Source: an uncultured bacterium (GTDB lineage: Bacteria > Verrucomicrobiota > Kiritimatiellia > PWTM01). Taken from it: a DNA stretch of 64,000 bases. Made by a program: the position numbers and the translations under genes. Of this stretch, positions 63,950 to 64,000 are shown piece after piece (position 1 is the stretch's first letter; the number at the start of each line of letters is the position of its first letter). A model generated the notes under the pieces. It did no database searches and was not told where the DNA came from. It was given only the letters and a program-made list of their open reading frames with translations. The stretch lies in the NCBI GenBank assembly GCA_938010045.1, contig CALLFZ010000018.1, positions 1 to 64,000 of the forward strand. Direction: 5' to 3'.

Positions 63950-64000
63950 CGCGATGTCTCCGCTTCCGACAACACCCACCGTCTCACCGCCGGTTGCGGC
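63946..64000 (-). CDS. C-terminal end of an upstream gene, partial
   Basis: Read from the right edge, the last 17 codons (PQPAVRRWVLSEAETSR) end in a TGA that overlaps the DUF4340 ATG by four bases, the same overlap used throughout this window. Too little is present to identify the protein; a Gld-type ABC component is likely from the family context of DUF4340. Confidence 0.45.
   Translation of the reverse strand, partial: PQPAVRRWVLSEAETSR

Overview
The window is a 64 kb, GC-rich, tightly packed bacterial chromosome segment. A Gram-negative envelope is indicated by an LpxL-type acyltransferase, several secreted beta-barrel proteins, a SurA-like chaperone and an ApbE/NQR respiratory system. 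This is combined with secreted carbohydrate-active enzymes (GH116, GH140, GH16, a GH43/117-like propeller), a formylglycine sulfatase and an NPCBM-bearing metalloprotease. The mix resembles the Verrucomicrobiota/Kiritimatiellota part of the PVC group; that assignment is inference from gene content, since no rRNA or other strong phylogenetic marker is present. A recurring habit is the 4-bp ATGA/GTGA start-stop overlap inside operons, seen at about a dozen junctions, which suggests widespread translational coupling.

Layout. 0-5.1 kb: macro-domain hydrolase, a small exported protein, a YkgJ-type cysteine protein, then (minus strand) a DUF3108 protein and proBA for proline synthesis. 5.4-12 kb (minus): a three-gene secreted glycan operon (two unrecognised exported proteins and GH116), and an exported MsrB. 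12-12.8 kb: a gene-free repeat patch with REP-like hairpins. 12.8-21.5 kb (plus): a metzincin-NPCBM protease, a three-domain LplT-PlsC-Aas lysophospholipid repair fusion, and an overlapping three-gene exported module (unknown protein, coiled coil-PEGA-lectin-like protein, putative porin). 21.5-24.6 kb: the accessory patch, with tRNA-Pro(GGG), a broken IS110-type transposase, two copies of a 150-bp repeat carrying REP-like hairpins, and a dense cluster of the 12-mer GTGCCTGTCCCC. 24.6-32 kb: outer-membrane barrel; minus operon of tandem nucleoside-diphosphate kinase, aminotransferase and RtcB; plus-strand RsmB and peptidyl-prolyl isomerase. 32-38 kb (minus): GT2, LpxL-like acyltransferase, GH140, MscS, PHP-like hydrolase, esterase. 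38-43.4 kb: GNAT, site-2 protease, rhodanese, GYF-DUF975 protein, PrmA, GH16, barrel protein. 43.6-47.8 kb: psd-pssA (phosphatidylethanolamine synthesis), then a glucosylglycerate-synthase-like GT divergent from a glycerate kinase. 47.9-54.8 kb: complete nqrABCDEF plus apbE. 54.8-64 kb: argF, pyrB, sulfatase, GH43/117-like enzyme, an aldo/keto reductase lacking most catalytic residues, an RluA-type pseudouridine synthase, a DUF4340 protein and the last codons of a further gene.

The most unusual signals are the repeat patches at 12.3-12.6 and 23.2-24.2 kb. Hairpins with a GTAG/GTGG foot, the hallmark of REP elements mobilised by RAYT transposases, occur in both, with no transposase of that type in the window. 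Protein-level oddities are the tandem NDK with a degenerate N-terminal domain, the domain-inserted GH116 with its two unknown partners, the LplT-PlsC-Aas fusion and the catalytically stripped aldo/keto reductase.
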